Positions 1 through 11,824 of a DNA stretch of 64,000 nucleotides are shown here, piece after piece (the first letter of the stretch is position 1; each line of letters opens with the position of its first letter). The position numbers were made by a program, and so were the translations under genes. The stretch lies in assembly GCA_021234155.1 (NCBI GenBank), contig JAJEKV010000185.1, positions 622,001 through 686,000 of the forward strand, written 5' to 3'. Under the pieces are notes generated by a model that saw only the letters and a list, made by a program, of their open reading frames with translations, was not told where the DNA came from and ran no database searches. This DNA is from Isoetes taiwanensis. Taxonomy: Eukaryota > Streptophyta > Lycopodiopsida > Isoetales > Isoetaceae.

Positions 1-494
1 TTCTTGGCTTTCATAGATTTTACGAAAGCCTTTGATACGGTTTCAAAGAAGGAATTAGGAGAGAGGATGGTGCGGATTGGTGTCCCGGAAGAATTAAGAG
101 GAGCAGTTTCCTAGATATATTGGCACATGACCTGAGCACAGTGATTAGGAACAATATAGGGGTACGACAGGGCTGCCCATTGTCTCCTACCTTGTTTGGC
201 CTGTTCATTGACGAACTAGACGAGTGGATGAACACACATTCTCTTGCAGGCACAAAACTAGGTTTGTATGTGTTTCAATTGTTAATATATGCAGATGATA
301 TAGTGTTACTAGCAAACAGGAAGAAGGTTTTACAGGCCCATTTGGACGCTTTAGAAAAGTTTTGTGATTCAAGGCACATAAGAGTGAATATCCTAAAGTC
401 CAAAATTATGGTGATAGGGACAAGAGACAGACCTATTTTCACATACCAAAGGCAGCCACTAGAAACTGTTGAATGCTTTAAGTATCTTGGTATT

Positions 495-512
495 GATTTC
501 TCGTCCAAATAT
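495..512. repeat. Target-site duplication, left copy
   Basis: GATTTCTCGTCCAAATAT occurs here and again, identically, at 1190-1207. The two copies bracket the nested minus-strand LINE, and the split LINE reads on directly after the second copy. The last T is ambiguous with the poly(T) run. Confidence 0.9.
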
Positions 513-1189
513 TTTTTTTTTTTTGAAGGACGACAAACTTTATTGAAACTCCAAGCCAAAAAGCAAAATACAAATGCAGAGGCGGGAATAAAGTCTCAGA
601 GGATAATCATGATCCACTGAGTAGAACCACCAGCCTATTTATAAGACAACACACTCAAATAGGACTCAAATATCAACTGTCGCTTGGCAGGAGCAAGCGA
701 AGAGCAATGGTAAGTCTTAACAATTCTTGCTTGTGCATCTTGGAGGACAACTGCAGGAGGAATATCCAAACCCTGAAAGATAGACAGTCTTCTGCGCTTC
801 CAGATGGACCATAACAACCATCCTGATGCTAAATGAAATGCTTGGCTCCGCAACTTATTCCAAGTATCCGGATAGACAGCCAGAAGCACTTGCTGACTTG
901 TCAATGTCACATGAAAAAGAGAAAGCAGCCAAGACCAAACAGGCTGGAGATGAACACATAAAAAGAAACAATGCTCAATGGTCTCGTCCCTTTGCTTGCA
1001 CAGTGGGCAGAGTGCTGACACTCGAGGATCAAATCTGTGGACAAGCACGTTCACACGAGGACATCTGTGAAGAATCTGCCACCAAAGCACAGCCACCTTA
1101 GGATGGAGTAGTTTATCCCAAGCCCAAGTCCACATACGTCTCCAATTAGGAAGTGAAAACTGAAGGGACCACCTAGTGGATGGCGGAAG
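513..1189 (-). mobile_element. Nested 5'-truncated LINE with zf-RVT domain and poly(A) tail
   Basis: The minus strand is open from the 1189 end down to a stop at 635. It encodes the zinc-binding reverse-transcriptase tail (zf-RVT): LHPKVAVLWWQILHRCPRVN, a CPLCKQ...HCFFLC zinc cluster, then HLASGWLLWSIWKRRR. The poly(A) tail appears as T's at 513-524. An 18-bp target-site duplication flanks the insert (495-512 and 1190-1207), so both edges are defined. The ORF is uninterrupted, so this insertion is younger than the LINE it split. The same family's 3' end recurs at 16340-16664. Confidence 0.87.
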
Positions 1190-1207
1190 GATTTCTCGTC
1201 CAAATAT
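1190..1207. repeat. Target-site duplication, right copy
   Basis: Identical to 495-512. After it, the interrupted LINE continues at 1208. Confidence 0.9.
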
Positions 1208-2133
1208 AGTTGGAAAGAGTGCATAAAGAGACGGGTTACAGGTGGGAAGTCAGCCATGTATGGAATGCTTGCTAAATGCTCAAGTATAGTTGTATTGTAT
1301 GGAGCACCTATTTGGTGCCAAGCACCTCCGCCAAACTATGGTACCAAGTAGAGTCAGTACAGAAATTATTTTTATGTGAAGAAATGGGATTCAAAAGGGG
1401 AATATCCTATACAATTATTTTAGCAGAAGCTGGGATGTTCCCTCTTGAGCTTGAAGCTCTTTTTAATGCTGTAAATTTTGTCAATAGAGTAAAAGAGCAG
1501 GCACATACCCGTTTGCCGTATCAGGCAACGCTTCTTTCTGAGACCCAGGGATGGATGCATGACTTCAGAGCCTGGGCAAGTCGGTGGGGATTGAATGAGG
1601 CAAATTGGCCTACTGACAACAAAACAGATGCCAAGAAGGCTAGCATTGGGACGGCTTTGGTCCAACCCTAGTAGCAGAATGCTACTACAAAGATAAAGTT
1701 AACTCATTGGCTGATTATGGTAGTCAGGAATACTTGATGGTGAATATTCCATGTACACTTAAAAAGTTAATTGCTAGATATAGAACAAGTTCTCACACGC
1801 TAGAGATCGAGACAGGTAGGTGGGCGAAGATCCCAATGGAGGAAAGGTTGTGTAGGCTATGTGATTTGGGTTGTGTAGAAGATGAAGATCATGTGTTTAC
1901 AAAATGTACAGCATATGTAGATATCAGGCATAGGTATGGTGTACATAATGAGAATTTTTATTCTCTATTTACATCATTCCCTTTTGATATAGGATTATAC
2001 ATAAAAGCGGTGGATGATCACCGTTCATTACTGTTGAAATTATAAAGCATTGTACCCAGGCTCTATGGCCTCTCAGGGCCCTTAAGAGCTAGTTAATTAA
2101 TAATAATACTAATATTTATCAGTTAATAATTTA

Positions 2134-2328
2134 TTGGATTCCATTCCTAGTGTAATCAGTAGATGGCAGAACCTAGAGCAGCTATGGCTGAATAACAATG
2201 AATTTGATGGGCATATACCTTCAGATATTGGCAACTTGTCTAATTTAGTTATTCTAGATTTGTCAAGCAATAAGTTGGAAGGATCTATACCAGGATCACT
2301 CGAAAAACTTGTGAAGACTAGACCATAG
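2134..2328 (+). pseudogene. Leucine-rich-repeat fragment (plant LRR receptor type)
   Basis: A 64-codon open stretch contains two plant-specific LRR units: LEQLWLNNNEFDGHIPSDIG and LVILDLSSNKLEGSIPGSL, both with the LxGxIP signature. It ends at a stop after LVKTRP. It has no ATG (the open frame starts at TTG), no signal peptide, no membrane segment and no kinase. It begins about 90 bp after the LINE ORF2 stop. Inference: a short piece of an LRR receptor-kinase or receptor-like gene, not a gene in itself. Confidence 0.7.
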
Positions 2329-2729
2329 TATATAAGATCCATATAAGACTTGCTTATAGGGATTCTGGATCAGATCTATATGTGGCACCGTGAAGACTGA
2401 TTTAAATTTCTGTTAATATTATTTTACTATTGTAATTTTCAATCTTTGAATTGACGTACTGTTGGTCTATAATTATGTTGGAAGTGAGTATAAGACATCG
2501 ACTATCATATGTAAACGTTCTCTATTATATTTGTTAGTTGTTCTTATTATGATTACAAGAGTTCTTTAATATATTTGTGTGTTGTTTTTGAGTAAAATAA
2601 TAGCATTTACTATTAAAATGATATTATTCTGTATCTTTTGAGTACTTTGACGTTTTATTGCCATTTTTATTTTCCGTTTTCAAAAAATGACTCACCGTTT
2701 TACTTTCGTTTTCGTTTTCCGTAACTGTG
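2329..2729. other. AT-rich sequence without recognised feature
   Basis: No coding signal, RNA gene or repeat boundary was recognised here. Confidence 0.5.
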
Positions 2730-4230
2730 ATTTAAACAAGGTGTTCAGAGGTTTGGCCATGGGTTGGATATCTTTGATCTCAAAGAATTAAGGGAGATGA
2801 TCTAAAAGGACAATGGCAGTGTCACCATCAATGATAATACCATTGTCGAGACAGTGGATATTGGGATTGGAGATATAGAAGCAGTCCAGAGTGCAGAAAG
2901 TTCTTTGATCCCCAATCCTCTTATATAGACCAGGTATATTTAGAATTAGCAGAAGGAATATATTTAACTTTTTGGTGGTGAATCAGATTCTCCCATGTAA
3001 GGCTCTCATTCCTAGACATATTAATCTTGTTACCCATTTTTAGATCCCACTAGAGGGTGTTATTGTAATCTCCTACCATAATCCAGTCATTGGATTCTCC
3101 CTGAGCACTCATCCAGTTATCAATTTCAGCCCAAACGGAAGCTCTCTCGCTTGGTTCAGTAGGGACATAGATGTTGATCACTCATAGATTGTGATTACCC
3201 ATTTTGATCTTGACATAGTGCCATCTATTAGATGGACTATAGTAGGCCGATTGTAGTTTTCTAAACCATAGCTAATTCTCCTTTCACTCCATCAGCAGGG
3301 ATGAAGAAAGAACCAGCACCCTTAGAAATCCATCCCCCTAGATTTGAAGCCTCATCAAGACGGGAGATGGTGTTCTTGAATCAGGATTAGGTCTGCTCTA
3401 TATGATCTGACTAGGGCTATAAATCTTCTTCTGGTTGCTCGCATCACTATTTCTATCTTCTTGTGCAGCATCTAAATTGTGGTTCTTTCCATAGGTGCCT
3501 TGTGACTCTAGATACTCATCAACAAATGCATATGCAACTCTTTGATCTGTCCTTATATATCTAGGATCATGCTTGAGATACAGACTATCATCATTAGGCA
3601 AATCGCTCTGTTGCAGAGAAGATTCATCATCCATTACTACAGTTAGTAAGGTTGATGCATAAAGAGGTTGTTTGGGTTGGGAGAAAAGGGCTTTCATGGG
3701 AGAAGGCTTGTTAGTGGGTAGGAGGTGGTTTACAGATCCAACACTTTTAGGTCAGAAATTGATTTGATCCCTACAGTCCTCTTTGTTCCTTCTAGGAGCC
3801 CCTTCTGATGCTATGTAATCCTCCATTTGATATTCCTCCAGAATGTTGAATGAGTTACCAGTATCAAAGTCTTTCTAGTCACCCAAGTCATCCAGATTTT
3901 TTGAATCTCTGTCTGTGTTGCTGATCAAAGTCAGCTCAGGTTCCTTGTGCTTCCTTGGCAATTCCTTCTCTGTTTCTATTATCCTATCTGAATCTGTGAC
4001 CTCGAGATGTGTAACTATTTCCTCGAAATAGTTCTACTCCCTATTTTCTTCCCTAGAGCTGATCTTTTGTTTTTTAATTTTGTCCTTCTCCAGTTTTCTT
4101 GATAATAAATTCTATATGGTGGACTGTCTCTGTTGAATTTTGCTACTAGCTGTCTTTTTGCAAAGGTTACTTCTTTTTTTCCCCTACCTGCATTTTGTCC
4201 TATCTGTCGCTCCTTATTTGCTACACCGTC
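2730..4230 (-). mobile_element. Degraded LINE, endonuclease (EEP) domain and upstream ORF region
   Basis: On the minus strand near 3037-3190 one frame reads NIYVPTEPSERASVWAEIDN, then WIMVGDYNNTL (GDYN at 3062-3073). This is the GDFN-type metal/phosphate-binding block of apurinic-like LINE endonucleases. Farther upstream (about 3370-3410) is LIQEHH, matching the QE catalytic motif, followed in another frame by SNLGGWISKGAGSFFIPADG. Two further minus-strand frames (3398-3697 and 4015-4230) are hydrophilic and probably belong to the same element, though I recognise no domain in them. Several stops and frameshifts break it, and the RT part is missing. Confidence 0.72.
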
Positions 4231-4356
4231 TCGGCCGAAGTGGAACAGACTCAACTTTTCGAGGAGGCCAAGATCTGCGCCATTCATGCCAAGAGGATGA
4301 CCGTTATGCTCAAAGACATGAACTTGGCACGGAGGATTAGAAAAGATAAAATTTAG
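4231..4356 (+). pseudogene. Histone H3 C-terminal fragment
   Basis: The plus-strand frame from 4231 reads [18 protein letters not shown], then [15 protein letters not shown] and a TAG stop at 4354-4356. Known: the H3 fold ends with [21 protein letters not shown] and then IQLARRIRGERA, so helix 3 and the C-terminal tail are recognisable. The N-terminal tail and helices 1-2 are absent. Just 5' of it the sequence becomes the antisense LINE, so the junction near 4230 is the break point. Substitutions such as P to L in MPKD and the changed tail suggest a decayed or divergent copy. It does not carry the loop features that would mark it as centromeric H3. Confidence 0.75.
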
Positions 4357-4439
4357 GAATTTTTGTATAAAATTTCGAGCTTGTATGTATATGTGCCTAG
4401 AATTAATGATAGATTAGAAAAAAAGTCAACGTCCAAGTC

Positions 4440-4900
4440 AACTCGGGTCACTCTGCACCAAATGCCTCTGCGTCGCAAATGCAGACCCCTTCTACGCAGA
4501 GTAACTTGAGTCGCCCCTGGTGTACTTAAATTTGTCGGATTGACATGAGAAAAGTTGCTAGATAGCTTAGAATCATGCAAATCTTGCATCTTAGCACTTT
4601 AAATTTGTCAAAAATGTTATGTAATAATCAAGATTGCCACTCCTTGCCAAAGCCCCCTGCGTCGAGAACGCAGACCCCTTCTGTGCGGAGTAACCCGAGT
4701 CGCCCTTATTTGCACTATACTTGTTAGATTGACATGAAATAAATTGGTAGATAACCTAGAACAAAATAAATAATGCATTCTAGCATTTTATATTTGCCAA
4801 AAAGGTTAAGATTTAGCTAAAATAGATCTAGTAGGGTCACTCCGCACTAGAGGTCTGTGCATTGAGAACGCAGACACATTTTGCACGGAGTAACCCAAGT
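4440..4900. repeat. Three diverged ~190-200 bp tandem repeats
   Basis: A block with a hairpin-like core (CACTCTGCACC...GCGT...ACGCAGAGTAAC) recurs. Landmark GCAGAC is at 4481, 4670 and 4870, giving spacings of 189 and 200. Following each core are similar words such as GGATTGACATGA and TAGATA(G/A)C(T/C)TAGAA. The core halves are partly self-complementary. Confidence 0.7.
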
Positions 4901-5650
4901 GGCATGATCGTGCACAAAAATTTTCCAAAATTGCCTAGAAAAAGTTCTCCATGAACAAAATTTTTGCAAAATTGCCTAGAAAACGTTCCCCATGCACATT
5001 TTAGCTACCTACCATGCACCAACCCCCTGCACCAACCACTAAGTGCGGGAATTGTTTATGTTTGAATTATAATCCTTAATTAAATTTAAATTTTAATCAA
5101 GTTGGATAATATTAATGGCCAAGACCCTTATAGTTAGAACCAAGACCCTTAAGCTAGATAGAGATAGCATCTACATTCACCTTAGCTTAGTTGTTGCTCT
5201 TATCTTGCTAAATGTCTTCTTGTCTACACATAGGTAGTATAATCAAACATTTTTCTTCGCAATCCAGCTAGTTGCCAAGGGCTTTGAAATTGATGTCACA
5301 CATTGGTATCACACACCAACACATGTTATAGATGCACCACCATCAAGTGTCTCCCGCCATGCCTTTGTATATAGATAATTAACTAGGAATTCATTCTACC
5401 TAGGTAATTTAGTCTAACACACCAAGTACACCTGTAAAATAAGTCTTCTTATACCACCCCATGACAGTAGATAAGTACCCTTCTCAATGCCTAGTAAAGT
5501 GCCAAATGCCAAGTGGGTCATTTGGGGTTAGAGTAGATAAAGGCATAAATATAGAGACATAAATATAGAGAATGTAGAGTAAGTAGATATAAATAATTGT
5601 TATTGTGGTAGTATTAGCTGCCATCTGCACTTTAGGGCAGTCAAATAGGT
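4901..5650. other. Unannotated AT-rich stretch
   Basis: No gene recognised. A TTGGTATCACACACC string near 5305 faintly resembles an initiator-Met tRNA primer-binding site and could mark the start of the gypsy element's internal region. The match is too poor to call. Confidence 0.3.
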
Positions 5651-7600
5651 CAGGGGAACCTTCGTTGTAGATCCTCGAGCCCACGACACGGGAGCCACTC
5701 GACAACATCGACGAATTTGAAAGCAGAGGGCAACCTTATGGAGGAAACTTCAGCAAATCAAAGGCCAAGATAGTGTACAGGGGAGCCCGAACACAAATAA
5801 TAAGAGGAGCCTACAGGAACAACGATTGCAACATCAAGAATAGACACAAGAGTTGGCAAGAAGGGTTATGCAACAACCAATGTGCATCATGGCACTTACA
5901 ACATTGATCATGTTAGAGGAGGAACATCTCCTAGCCAAGGATATTCTCCAAGTGCCATATTATCTCAAAGAAGGGCCCCACATCGACGGCTAATGTCACA
6001 GCTATGCCATCAACAAGTAGATAACTTCATAGACTAGTCACATCAAGAGTTTCTAAAAGATGAGACTGGACATATCTCTTAGGAATAGATCTAGACATTA
6101 AGCAAAGATGTTTCAACTAAGGAGGTATTACAAGCCAGCGAGTACGAGAAGCTCAGGAATAGGAGTATCGGCTAGACAAACTTCTTCCTCCTCAGCCTCG
6201 ATACTTCAGGCAGCTACATTAGCCTCGATAGCACCATTTCAAGATCATAACGACCTTCTACCTTAGAGATTGGAGGTCGAACACCAACAAGAAGAGACAC
6301 CATGGGGGACCAAATACCAGCATTATTAATTGATCCGTAAAAATTATAGTCCCTGCACATGGATGCAAATAGACTTTTTCTCAGGAAGAGAAATTGCACA
6401 GTTAGAAGTGGTAAAACACTCAACATTGTCATCAGCCTTATAACAGCAGCATGCAACTGCCAAGACAGAGAATTGAATCGACAAGATCAACACAACAATA
6501 TCAATTTAAGGGTTAGAAGAATCATCCTCAAATCTTGTAACCTCCAAGCCAGATGAATCGACATGAAAGATTCTACAGAGTGGAGAACATTACCTTTAAG
6601 CTTTTGAGATGCGACACCAACACTCTAGATCGTCCACTACATCACCAAGTCCACTAATATGGATACCTTTAATGAAGGAAGTCAACATCAACATTGAGAA
6701 TGAGCAAAGTTAGAATATATTCGACAAAAAGAGCAGAGCACATGAATCATTATATAACAACTCCTAGGAGATCAGATATTTCAATAAAATTGTGGACCAT
6801 CGCCTTGCTACCCCAATGATTAACGACTATACCAGCTTTTAGCAAGCTAGAGGACCTATCAGACAGTTGAATCTCTTAGAATAATGGGTGCTAATATCCA
6901 CGATGGGATTGGAACCGAAATTTCGAGTAGATTTTGTTATTACTTTTAGAAAGGATAGACCCAGGAATTGAGCAAAGCTTCAAGGATTGGGAAGAAAAAC
7001 GTAGAGAGTACTAAAACTGTATATATTTGCTGATAGATATCCAACATATTGGAACCTCTTCGTGAGCTTGATCACTTTGCTAAGCAGGATTCAATAATAG
7101 GATAACCGTCGACCATGTATATGATGAGTACCTCCACAATATAAGGAATAATCTGACCCCATGCAGAGAAGCAATCTAACAAGTTCGAATTTAATTACAT
7201 AGTTTTTTATGTGTGTCCAAAGGAAATGTCATGTTGACAAAACCTTGTGGCCATATTATGTAAATAATTCTTTAACCTGTAACCTTGTACCTCCTAGATG
7301 GCGGACATCTTTAAGAGCAAGACTCTAAATCTAGGCCAGTAAGTATAGCAAGGCTGAGTAATTAGCAGCACCAAAGGAACAAGAGTCAAGTTCGACATCA
7401 ACCTTAAGTGGAGCAAAGTAAAGCATCGGCGTCAAGTCACGTGCATCGGCAAGTATGATGGAATATTAAAGTCGACTAAGACAATAATTGATTATTATAA
7501 GCAAGAGATGTCTATCCTAGCACCAAATGGCAAGCAACTGAATTAAAGTTAAGAAAGTAATTCCAGTCATGCAGCGCATGTCAGTGACGTAAATATTTAA
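5651..7600 (+). mobile_element. Probable gag-side remains of a Ty3/gypsy element
   Basis: This stretch lies directly 5' of recognisable gypsy pol on the same strand. It is full of short acidic/basic open pieces broken by stops. No zinc knuckle, protease or LTR could be identified, so the assignment rests on position only. Confidence 0.35.
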
Positions 7601-7614
7601 GTCCATCATGAGGG

Positions 7615-8933
7615 ATGAGGTCGTACAAACTTAAGTTAGAAGCCATCGACCCTGACAACAAGAGTAAGAAGGAAGATGCTACTTCGAAACAGTTGTCTCA
7701 GCCGATTGCGAAGCTAATCAATAAGTCTCATGATATATTTTCGGATGAAATTCGAGCGCTTTTGCCCTATAGATGCGTAGAGTGTGAAATCACTCTTGCA
7801 TCAGATGCAGAGCCGACTAGCAAAGCTCTTTATAGAATGAGCAATCCCGAGCTAGCAGAGCTGAAGAAGCAGTTATAGAAGTTGCTCGACTTGAGGATGC
7901 TTTCGGCCATAATGGAAATCGAAAGATGTATATCAACCGTTGGCAGCTCAAGCAAACAATGTAATGGATCAGCCCTAAAGAGCAAAATTCTTCTACAAGA
8001 TCGACTTAAGGTCGGGCAATCATCAAACAATGATGAAGGGGGAAGACATTTATAAGACTGCTTTAGAACACCGTATGGGCATTATGAGTTCACAGTAATG
8101 CCCCTGAGTCCATCGAATGCTCCACTGACTTTTATGCATTTGAGGAACGACATCTTCAAAGATTTCTTGGATGAGTTCATCATCAACTTTTCTTCAACGA
8201 CGCCGTGATCTACAGCAAATCAATGGAGGAGCATGCACCATTTGAGGAGAGCCTTGGCGATGTTAAGATGGTGCCATTTGTTGGCAAGCTTTGAAGTATC
8301 ATTTTGCAATGCCGTCTCCGCATTGATAAGCAAATTCGATAAGAAGATAGAAGAAACCAACTCCTCTAGTATGGCGTTCAAGCACATATGGGCTAGTCCT
8401 TGCAAGAGCACACAAACAAATAACGAAAGAGAGACCTTCAAACATTTTAAAAAGGAATGCAATCTTTTATATCACAAGAACAAGCTATGCATACCTGAAG
8501 CATCAGGAGTAAGGAAGCTAATCTTAACACACATAATAGCCCTATTACCGGCCATGCAGGATTCATAAAGGCCTATTTCAAGATTAGAAGTAGCTACTTC
8601 TGGATGGGCGTGAAGAAGCAGATAGCCATGTATATCCAAGAATGTCAGTTATGTCAGCAGACAAAGGCAGAACAACTTCGAATCCCGGGAGTTTTGGAAC
8701 CTTGGACGGTGCCAGACGTCAGCATGGATTTCATAGCGGGCCTTCCAAGGACAAGAAGGAGCCTTGATGCCTTGATAAGTTATCTAAAAGAGCATATTCT
8801 TGTCATGCCGCATCATAGACACAACTTTGGATCCAGCCTTGTTATCTACCAAAGAAACTTTTTAGATTGCATGGAATGCCTAGGACGATCATCACCGATA
8901 GAGATCCGAAGTTCTTCCACTACGAGAGGATAG
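7615..8933 (+). mobile_element. Degraded Ty3/gypsy pol: reverse transcriptase and integrase N-terminus
   Basis: Seen: 7615-7878 reads VECEITL then SKALYRMSNPELAELKKQL, a hallmark of the gypsy RT N-terminus. Around 8070-8200 a shifted frame reads TPYGHYEFTVMP and FMHLRNDIFKDFLDEF. The following FFNDAVIYSKSMEEH replaces the expected aspartate pair by ND, so the catalytic site is lost. RNase H is not recognisable. At 8490-8760 the integrase zinc region (LCIPEAS, then ECQLCQQTKAEQ, LEPWTVP, SMDFIAGLPRT) is visible, and TIITDRDPKF follows at about 8890. The element stops near 8935. Many frameshifts mean it encodes nothing functional. Confidence 0.85.
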
Positions 8934-8957
8934 CCATTTTTCATCACTTTAATATCA

Positions 8958-9059
8958 CCTAAATTTTCAAAACGTATTAAGTGATATAAATAATGATATT
9001 CAGGGTAACCTAAATTTTTAAAACGTATTAAGTGATATAAATAATGATATTCAAGGTAT
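8958..9059. repeat. Two tandem copies of a 51-bp AT-rich unit
   Basis: CCTAAATTTT(C/T)AAAACG...AATGATATTCA is repeated with a period of 51 (starts at 8958 and 9009), with about three differences. It abuts the truncated end of the gypsy integrase. Confidence 0.85.
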
Positions 9060-9410
9060 AGTGACACTACCAAATGACAAGATTCTATCGTCTATAGCAT
9101 CATCAGCATCATCATAAATGTGATCAACAATTATATCAGTACTAATTGATGACAATATATGTGTTACTAATAGCGTCATGAATATAATCATATATTGCAT
9201 CAACTTTACCATCATTTATTACTCTAATGGTGTTAATGGCAATATAAGTGTTATAACTTATGCTAGTTATAGGGGGTTATAGCTTCATCCATAGTATCAT
9301 ATATTGACAATGTTATATCAGTGCTGGCATATGACACTATATGGGTCGATAATAGTATCCTGGATAATATCACAACTTACATCACTCTTACTATCAATAC
9401 TTGTAATTTT

Positions 9411-9543
<133 letters not shown>

Positions 9544-9549
9544 ATTAAT

Positions 9550-10560
9550 ACAAGTGTTAATGCTTATGGCAGTTGCAATAACATTTGAAATAGCACTATC
9601 TTCTTCAAACTCCCATGGGCAAAGTACACAAGCCTTTAATCAAGCGTATTCAAACTTGAAAACCATGCGAGAAAACATCTATACTAGAGTTGACCACTAC
9701 AGAAAGACATTGAAAATCTCAACCATTTTTTTGAACACGGTAGAATAGCAAAAGTGTCTAGATTTGTTAACAACCTAGACTTAACATGAAGAAAAAGAAA
9801 ATAAAACATGCATTCTCTCTACACCCATGAGGTTCATCTTGCATTCCTAAAACATGAATGTCCATTTGCACATTATCCATTCTCTTTGGCACTGGAATAA
9901 GAGGTTGCACAATATCTATTCTATGGGCACTGGAAAAGTATAATCACGAGTCCAATGCGAGTATATTCGCCAAAGGTTATGTCTCTCTTTCTTCCCAAGT
10001 GGATATCTTGGAAAATTTGAAGGGAGACAAGACGCGTATCTGCTTTTGCACCATTTTTCCTCTAACACCATCCCCCTCTCCCGACATTTGAAAGTCGCAT
10101 AAATTCTTGAGAAATATAAGGGTATCTTTAAAAAAAATTGATAAAATCTTGGGGGAGTGAGTATCAGTGTGTAGAAACAGACACTGTTTCAACTTGATTC
10201 AAAAATTTAAACTGATAAGTGAGGCCGTTAAGAGAATGCTCACGGTGCGCAAGGCCACCATAAAAAAATTCATGTATATTTTAACCATTGCCCATATATG
10301 CACCAGTCCCAAATAAAAATGCTCCAAAAAATCGGCTGACATCCCCACACTGGTTACTCTGGTCCTACATAAATGTATTCCTACATAAGCGGGTTTTGAA
10401 AAGACATGAATTGACCATGGCAGGATAGGTATTATCAAATGCAAATGCAATGGTAAAATGCAAATATGAGGCTAAATCAATAGTTTAAATTTGAGTTTCG
10501 AGAAGCCATGATCGACCATAGAAGATTAGGTTTAGTCTTTGGATAGGGCATAATCCGATA
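9550..10560. other. No gene recognised
   Basis: Short open stretches (for example 9554-9748, reading SNLKTMRENIYTRVDHYRKT) have a faint flavour of a retroelement coiled coil, but no family could be named. The rest is AT-rich and featureless. Confidence 0.35.
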
Positions 10561-10614
10561 ACGAAGTTATGCAAAATGGGAATCGATTCAATAACCCACA
10601 AACCAATTTTGCAG

Positions 10615-11690
10615 ATCCTAGCAGATCTGGCAGGCAACATTGTGCTTCCAAAAGAAGGTCAGATCATTGAAGTAGCTCTGGGTTATTTGAAAAATGATAT
10701 GTTCATTGTTTTAATGCGTAAACGATGGGATTGGCAGCTCCAAGGATGATTTCTTCTGCAAATCGAAATCCTTGCACAAAAAGGTTTCTGGCATCACACT
10801 CCGAATTCTCTTTACTTCTGAAAATGGGTATGTTCATCAATCTGTTTTAGAGGAAGCTTCAATTGCCAGTGCTCAGGATAATTCAATTCATATAAATGAG
10901 AATATATGTGACTCTGAAGGATTTCCAAATTTAATGGTGAACCACATGCCTCTGTCTTGTAAGAATTTCTTATTTTCTTTCTGTATTTTGCGTTTCTGTG
11001 GGAACATTGTTTTCAGATATCGTCATAAACACTATTTACATCCTTTGCTAAAGGTAAAAATGGTACTATTACATGCTTTTTATTATATATTAAGGTATTG
11101 GCGAGCACTGCAAAGGGAAGTTCTAGTTTATAATAGGATAAAATATGTTTATAATGCTTTATTGACAAAACTCTGGCCTATTTAAGTTCCAATGTAATGT
11201 GTACCTCATCACAAAATGAAAATCTAACTTTTACTTGAATGAGCACTCATGCAAGGCATTTGATGTTGATCTTCAGTTTAGTTTTTTGGAAAGCAACTTC
11301 TATGCACTTGCTTCACACTTATGATAGGCAATTTTGCAATGCACTATTCTCTAACTTCTTTCGTAATTTTTTTTGTTGACTTATGTACAATGTCCTCTTC
11401 TTTTACAGTGCAGACAAAGTGCTTTTTAATGGAATTTGACTATCTTGAATGCTCCTTTAGAAGGTTCTGACAACAGAAAATGGAAAAAGGTGAGCTATTA
11501 ATGGAGGACAACTCTTAATCTGTGCATTTCTTCAAAAAAAAAATTGGAGCACATGGTTGAACATTTATATAATTATATCTGCATTCTTTAGGAAAATGAT
11601 TACTTCTGATTATTTGATCAGGTTTCGTCAGCCGTTATTTACAGGGGACTGTGGAGGACTCAAATTATAAAGGTATTTTTCGTGATCACT
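10615..11690 (+). pseudogene. Exon-like remnants of an unidentified gene
   Basis: Seen: after an acceptor-like TTTTGCAG near 10615 there is an open stretch (ILADLAGNIVLPKEGQ and onward) ending at a TGA near 10760. A second open piece at 10772 (VSGITLRILFTSENGYVHQS) runs to a donor-like TCTTGTAAG near 10960. Acceptor-like TTTTACAG (about 11408) and TTTGATCAG (about 11622) precede two more short exon-like blocks, the last followed by AAAG/GTATTTTT. The frames do not join cleanly. No family recognised. Probably a decayed intron-containing gene. Confidence 0.35.
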
Positions 11691-11824
11691 ATTTAGATGC
11701 TACCCATGTTTTTTTCTCCAAATGTTTTTATCATCCTCTCATGGTGTTTGGCATGTATTAATTCTTCTGCAAGTGTTGAATTGTATTTGATACAATTATG
11801 GTCTAACTTGTAACAATACATGAC

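Larger units (their letters stand above)
1..2045 (+). mobile_element. Degraded LINE (non-LTR retrotransposon) ORF2 remnant, interrupted by a nested LINE
   Basis: Seen: frame 1 at the window start reads a reverse-transcriptase block (FLAFIDFTKAFDTV) and ends at a stop at 112-114. A shifted frame (120-512) carries GVRQGCPLSPTLF, YADDIVLL (288-311) and YLGI. After the nested insertion the element resumes at 1208. At 1276-1671 it has the post-RT segment with VQKLFL and an ILAEAG..PLE block. At 1707-2045 it has a Cys/His C-terminal domain (RLCRLCDLG, then HVFTKC). Known: this order is RT, then linker, then a zinc-binding tail of LINE ORF2. The 5' part lies outside the window. Frameshifts and stops show it is dead. 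Confidence 0.88.
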
